In this document: positions 60,776 through 64,000 of the stretch, one piece after another
How positions within the stretch are numbered: position 1 is the stretch's first letter
Layout of the letters: each line of letters begins with the position of its first letter
Assembly: GCF_014635725.1 (NCBI RefSeq)
Contig: NZ_BMDJ01000001.1
Coordinates: 248,001-312,000, forward strand
DNA from: Pedobacter mendelii
GTDB lineage: Bacteria; Bacteroidota; Bacteroidia; Sphingobacteriales; Sphingobacteriaceae
Direction: 5' to 3'
Length of the DNA: 64,000 bases
Position numbers and translations under genes: made by a program
Notes under the pieces: generated by a model
What the model saw: only the letters and a program-made list of their open reading frames with translations
Databases searched by the model: none
Told to the model about the DNA's origin: nothing

Positions 60776-63567
60776 TTACTGCTTAAGGCATTTCTGCGCT
60801 GAACATCTTTTAATAAGAAATAATAGATAATCATTTCATGAGTACGTTGATCTTTATTAAAAAGACGATTAACGTGCATGTGCAATAAATCACTAAAAAG
60901 TTGTATTCTCCTGGTATCATTACAAGCTTTTAAAACATTTATAAAAGATAAACCAAATTGTTCAAAAGCATTTTCCTGATTTTCATTAAAGTCAACTGCG
61001 TCAGCTTTCCGATAAATTTGATATTGAGCGTTTATTTTCTTGAAATCTGCCGGTTCTAAATTATGTTCATCATTAAATGAATCAGACATTATTCTGATTA
61101 CATTAGCAAAAACATTATTTTCGAATAAAGCTGAATTTTGCACCTTTTCAACTAAATCAGCACACATTTTATATTTATTATTTGCCTCTGGTTGTGTTTC
61201 TAGAAGCGACAAAACAAATTCACTATCTGTAGCAAAATGCTTTTCTACATCTTCAATCAAATCATTTCCGTATCGATGCGTTTCCCTTTTATATGTTCTT
61301 AATTGTAAATCAGAAACTAATCCTGTCGATAAATCTTGTTCCAAATAATTAGCCAATGCAGTTGTTAACTCCTGCCCGTCTTTTTCATCATTCAGTAAAA
61401 ATCTTAGGCGCAAGTGATAGCCATTTTCATTGTAACGAATAAAAAACCAGGATTTGATTTGAAGTTTATGCGCATCCAAAAAATAAGCAATTGGTCCGCC
61501 AAGTAATGCATCGGAACGCTGTTGATGGCAATAAATCTCAAAATATAACCACTCCTTTCCGGGAGGAAAGACCTGCTTAACATTTGTTTTACTCTGATCG
61601 CTTTGTTCAAATCCATCATAAATTTTTTCCTGATGATAGATATTAAGAATAAATTGAGCTAAATATGGCTTTCCTTTTTCATCAATAACAATACTACTCT
61701 CCGGAAGTATAACTTCTTCCAGATACACTGTAGATTGCTTTTGCATGTATTGAATAAATGCCTCAATATCCATGCTATTATCTCGTTCGAAACACAAGGT
61801 CTGATCTGACAGGCCAGCTTTAAAATGTTTACTTACACCGATTTTACTTAAATACGCACTGCATTCAGCAGCGGATAATCCGATAAGACTTGCCTTTTTA
61901 ACTTGCCATTTCTGTTGAGATAAAACAATATTTTGATATTGAACTTTGGGATAATACTCCAATTCGGGAAATAGATTCTCGATAAAAAGGGAAAGATTTG
62001 TTTGTATATTTTGATGCTGCAAATCGCAAAGGAGCCGAAAAACAGATAAATCGGAGCGTGAATAATTATAGGCAGATGCCATACGTGGAACAATCCGTTT
62101 ATTTAGCCTTTTTGACCTCAGAATTACTTCATCACCTTGGACTGAAAGCATTATATCATCGAGTGTGAGTGGATCAGCAGATGTATCAAAATTTAGAATC
62201 GATAATTGTTTACTATAAACCAATTTACGCCGATTGATATTATCTACATTGGTTTCGACCATGTATGCAACATCAAAAAATAATATATCAGGGTTTGCAG
62301 ATTGTTCTAAATTGGAAATATTATTGCAATGCTGATAAACTTTATGGTTAGCCATCGTAAAACGCCCGCTGAGGGCATTGGCTGTACTTCCACCAGTTTG
62401 GTCTACACAAATTAAATCATCTGCAACAGACATAAGCATACTAAAGGAATTTGGGATAGTAGCTGGTTTATCTGATAAATGGATACCCAATTTCTCTAAA
62501 CGAATAACCTCTTTTGAACTAAAACCAGCTGGTTTGAATAATTTTTTAAAATTATCTTTCACCTTATCTGTTAAATCCTCCTTCTTTTTGTTTTGTTTTC
62601 CATAAAATTGAGCAATAAAATCATCTTCGCCACCAGCTTGCTCTAATTCATCATAACCTATTCCCATTTCAGGATCTAAAGCCAATGATAAGGGAACTTC
62701 CTTCTGTTCAAATTTTTTCATGAATTTATTTATAAACTGCTTCAGTGCATCGCGACCATCAATTGGTAAAATGTGCTGCATTAAATTTATTAAGCCTGGT
62801 ATGCCATGAAGTAATTTTTCATCAATTCCACCAGAAATTACCTCACGCTCGGCTATCAAATACTTTGGAAAATCTACATGCGAAACCAGACCAATTCTTT
62901 GAAAATAATCATCTCCAATAATATTCGGGTCAGAGTTACTTAATAGCAGTTGTAAAGAGAGCATATCTTCTAATAGAGAAAATACTTCATCTATTCTTTC
63001 AGCAGAGATATTTAACCTTTCAATTAACTCATTAACATTTATTGGCTTTAAACATTTTTCTAAAATTTCGATAACAAAATCGTCTTTATCAATTTCTGCC
63101 AATTCAAATAAACCATCAGTACAGGCTATATATCGAATACTTGTTGTAGTAAAGTAATAGCTGCTGTTGGTAAAAAGCAAACAATTATTTTTCAACAAGT
63201 CTTTTAAAGAAAATGTTAAGGTATTTTTATAAGGCCAATCAATAAATTCATGAACAATTTGTTGCTCTTTAACAACCACTTGTAACTCTGTATTATTAAA
63301 AGCCTTATTTAATATGCTAAAGCCTGCAAAAGTTCCGTATGGTGTTGACCGAAATTTCGCCCTGTTAAAATATTTCCATATTGTAAAAAGTACCTTTGGA
63401 GGAAGTGAATTCAATTCTTCTGCTTTTACATCCCTAATTGTTTCATAAAAGGCATCTGAAGAAATCGAAATAGCAACTTTCAATTCTTCCCAACACTCAA
63501 ATAGCGAAGATTTGTAAGAAAACTTAGGGGTTCTGAAAACGACATCCGGATATATTTTTACTTTCAT
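60772..63567 (-). CDS. lanB: LanB-type lantibiotic dehydratase, full length
   Basis: A 931-residue protein with the whole class I lantibiotic dehydratase architecture. The N-terminal glutamylation domain includes FNRAKFRSTPYGTFAGFSIL (about 68-87), the usual RxxxRxTPxGxFAG signature. A C-terminal thiopeptide-type elimination (SpaB_C) domain lies at about 670-925 with KSWFFIRYNENGYHLRLRFL and LQLRTYKRETHRYGNDLIED. Such enzymes use glutamyl-tRNA to activate Ser and Thr of precursor peptides and then eliminate glutamate to give dehydroalanine and dehydrobutyrine. No LanC is next to it. It converges on the kinase gene; the upstream promoter lies in 63568-63665. Confidence 0.92.
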   Translation of the reverse strand: MKVKIYPDVVFRTPKFSYKSSLFECWEELKVAISISSDAFYETIRDVKAEELNSLPPKVLFTIWKYFNRAKFRSTPYGTFAGFSILNKAFNNTELQVVVKEQQIVHEFIDWPYKNTLTFSLKDLLKNNCLLFTNSSYYFTTTSIRYIACTDGLFELAEIDKDDFVIEILEKCLKPINVNELIERLNISAERIDEVFSLLEDMLSLQLLLSNSDPNIIGDDYFQRIGLVSHVDFPKYLIAEREVISGGIDEKLLHGIPGLINLMQHILPIDGRDALKQFINKFMKKFEQKEVPLSLALDPEMGIGYDELEQAGGEDDFIAQFYGKQNKKKEDLTDKVKDNFKKLFKPAGFSSKEVIRLEKLGIHLSDKPATIPNSFSMLMSVADDLICVDQTGGSTANALSGRFTMANHKVYQHCNNISNLEQSANPDILFFDVAYMVETNVDNINRRKLVYSKQLSILNFDTSADPLTLDDIMLSVQGDEVILRSKRLNKRIVPRMASAYNYSRSDLSVFRLLCDLQHQNIQTNLSLFIENLFPELEYYPKVQYQNIVLSQQKWQVKKASLIGLSAAECSAYLSKIGVSKHFKAGLSDQTLCFERDNSMDIEAFIQYMQKQSTVYLEEVILPESSIVIDEKGKPYLAQFILNIYHQEKIYDGFEQSDQSKTNVKQVFPPGKEWLYFEIYCHQQRSDALLGGPIAYFLDAHKLQIKSWFFIRYNENGYHLRLRFLLNDEKDGQELTTALANYLEQDLSTGLVSDLQLRTYKRETHRYGNDLIEDVEKHFATDSEFVLSLLETQPEANNKYKMCADLVEKVQNSALFENNVFANVIRIMSDSFNDEHNLEPADFKKINAQYQIYRKADAVDFNENQENAFEQFGLSFINVLKACNDTRRIQLFSDLLHMHVNRLFNKDQRTHEMIIYYFLLKDVQRRNALSSN

Positions 63568-63665
63568 GAAAGGAATTGATAATCGAAAATTACAAAGATT
63601 AATTTAATACACAGAATTTAACATCTTAAAATTGAATTGTTAATTTTTAAAAATTTACAAAAACT

Positions 63666-63697
63666 AAAAAGCCTTGCAAATTTTCATTACAAGGCTC
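63666..63697 (-). terminator. intrinsic terminator behind OmpA-type gene
   Basis: On the minus strand GCCTTG and CAAGGC (GCCTTGTAATG...TTGCAAGGC) form a stem followed by TTTTT. It lies between the OmpA-type gene and the dehydratase gene and separates their transcripts. Confidence 0.8.
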
Positions 63698-63716
63698 AAC
63701 ATATATTATCGTTAAA

Positions 63717-64000
63717 TTACTTAATCAAATTATACAATTCATCCAACTTTGGAGAAAGTACAATTTCAATTCTTCTGTTTTTACTTCTGCCATCATTACC
63801 AGTATTTGGCCCGAGAGGCTGGAATTCTCCTTTACCAGTGGCCGTCATACGCACACTTTCTACTTTTTCGGTTTCCGTTAAATAACGAACAACTGATGTA
63901 GAGCGCAGTACACTTAAGTCCCAGTTATCTTTAATTTGACCAAGATTATTTACTTTCTGATTATCAGTATGCCCTTCTACAGCAATGTTAATTTCAGGTT
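63717..64000 (-). CDS. OmpA family protein, C-terminal part, 5' cut by window edge
   Basis: The last ~94 residues of an OmpA/MotB-type peptidoglycan-binding domain: INIAVEGHTDNQKVN, then NWDLSVLRSTSVVRYL, MTATGKGEFQPLGPN and KNRRIEIVLSPKLDELYNLI plus K and stop. It anchors an envelope protein to peptidoglycan. The beginning lies outside the window, so the full architecture is unknown. Confidence 0.9.
   Translation of the reverse strand, partial: PEINIAVEGHTDNQKVNNLGQIKDNWDLSVLRSTSVVRYLTETEKVESVRMTATGKGEFQPLGPNTGNDGRSKNRRIEIVLSPKLDELYNLIK

Noticed and set aside
63637..63885. 82-codon plus-strand ORF near the right end
   Set aside because: Antisense to the OmpA-domain gene and runs through its terminator.

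Overview
The window looks like a chromosome segment of a Bacteroidota bacterium of the Sphingobacteriaceae, most like Pedobacter. The DNA is AT-rich. It carries TonB-dependent and OmpA-type outer-membrane proteins, a Bacteroidota-type IleS, a TraR/DksA-like protein with one cysteine, TAnnTTTG-type promoter boxes and almost no Shine-Dalgarno sequences. No plasmid or phage backbone is visible.

Layout. 0-15 kb: the end of a DUF218 gene, a secreted propeller-like protein, tRNA-Lys(CUU), a TonB-dependent barrel protein, a PadR-PspC pair, an amino acid permease, a methyltransferase and a UbiA-like membrane protein. Then come a degraded tRNA/GIY-YIG mosaic, two tandem tRNA-Val(UAC) genes, recO and an MMPL/RND transporter. 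15-31 kb: ileS, a DksA-like gene and lspA; the 2-oxoglutarate dehydrogenase genes sucA-sucB; a light-repair neighbourhood (CRY-DASH, a TIGR01777 epimerase, a CPD photolyase); a MuiA-like DUF4139 protein; and two FKBP lipoproteins. 31-45 kb: a marR-fadB-thiolase-acyl-CoA dehydrogenase beta-oxidation operon whose spacers carry repeats and a dead four-helix-bundle gene, an OmpA porin-like protein, gamma-glutamyltransferase and an acyl-CoA synthetase. 45-57 kb: an M61 peptidase, a complete RND efflux operon (MFP, permease, TolC), a GlcNAc-kinase-like protein, a receiver-only regulator and htpG.

The most unusual region is 57.8-63.6 kb, an apparent ribosomally made peptide (RiPP) locus. Five 48-residue peptide genes lie in a row on the minus strand (58732-59523). 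Four of them repeat with an exact 151 bp period and only 4 nt between genes. They are flanked by a LytTR response regulator and a LytS-like histidine kinase on the plus strand, followed by a full-length LanB-type lantibiotic dehydratase on the minus strand. The peptides are rich in Ser and Thr but contain no cysteine, and no LanC cyclase or exporter is visible in the window. Ordinary lanthionine rings therefore cannot form from these peptides alone. The C-terminal 21 residues are identical in all five copies although the outlying copy has 10-11 synonymous changes there, so that segment looks like a selected core peptide. Direct repeats with 19-21 bp spacing containing TTACA lie upstream of the regulator and in the kinase/precursor intergenic region, which suggests LytTR-controlled expression.

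Other structure: an in-frame GC-rich palindromic element inside ileS, a SusC-like plug motif embedded in the MuiA-like protein, and several families of intergenic palindromes.
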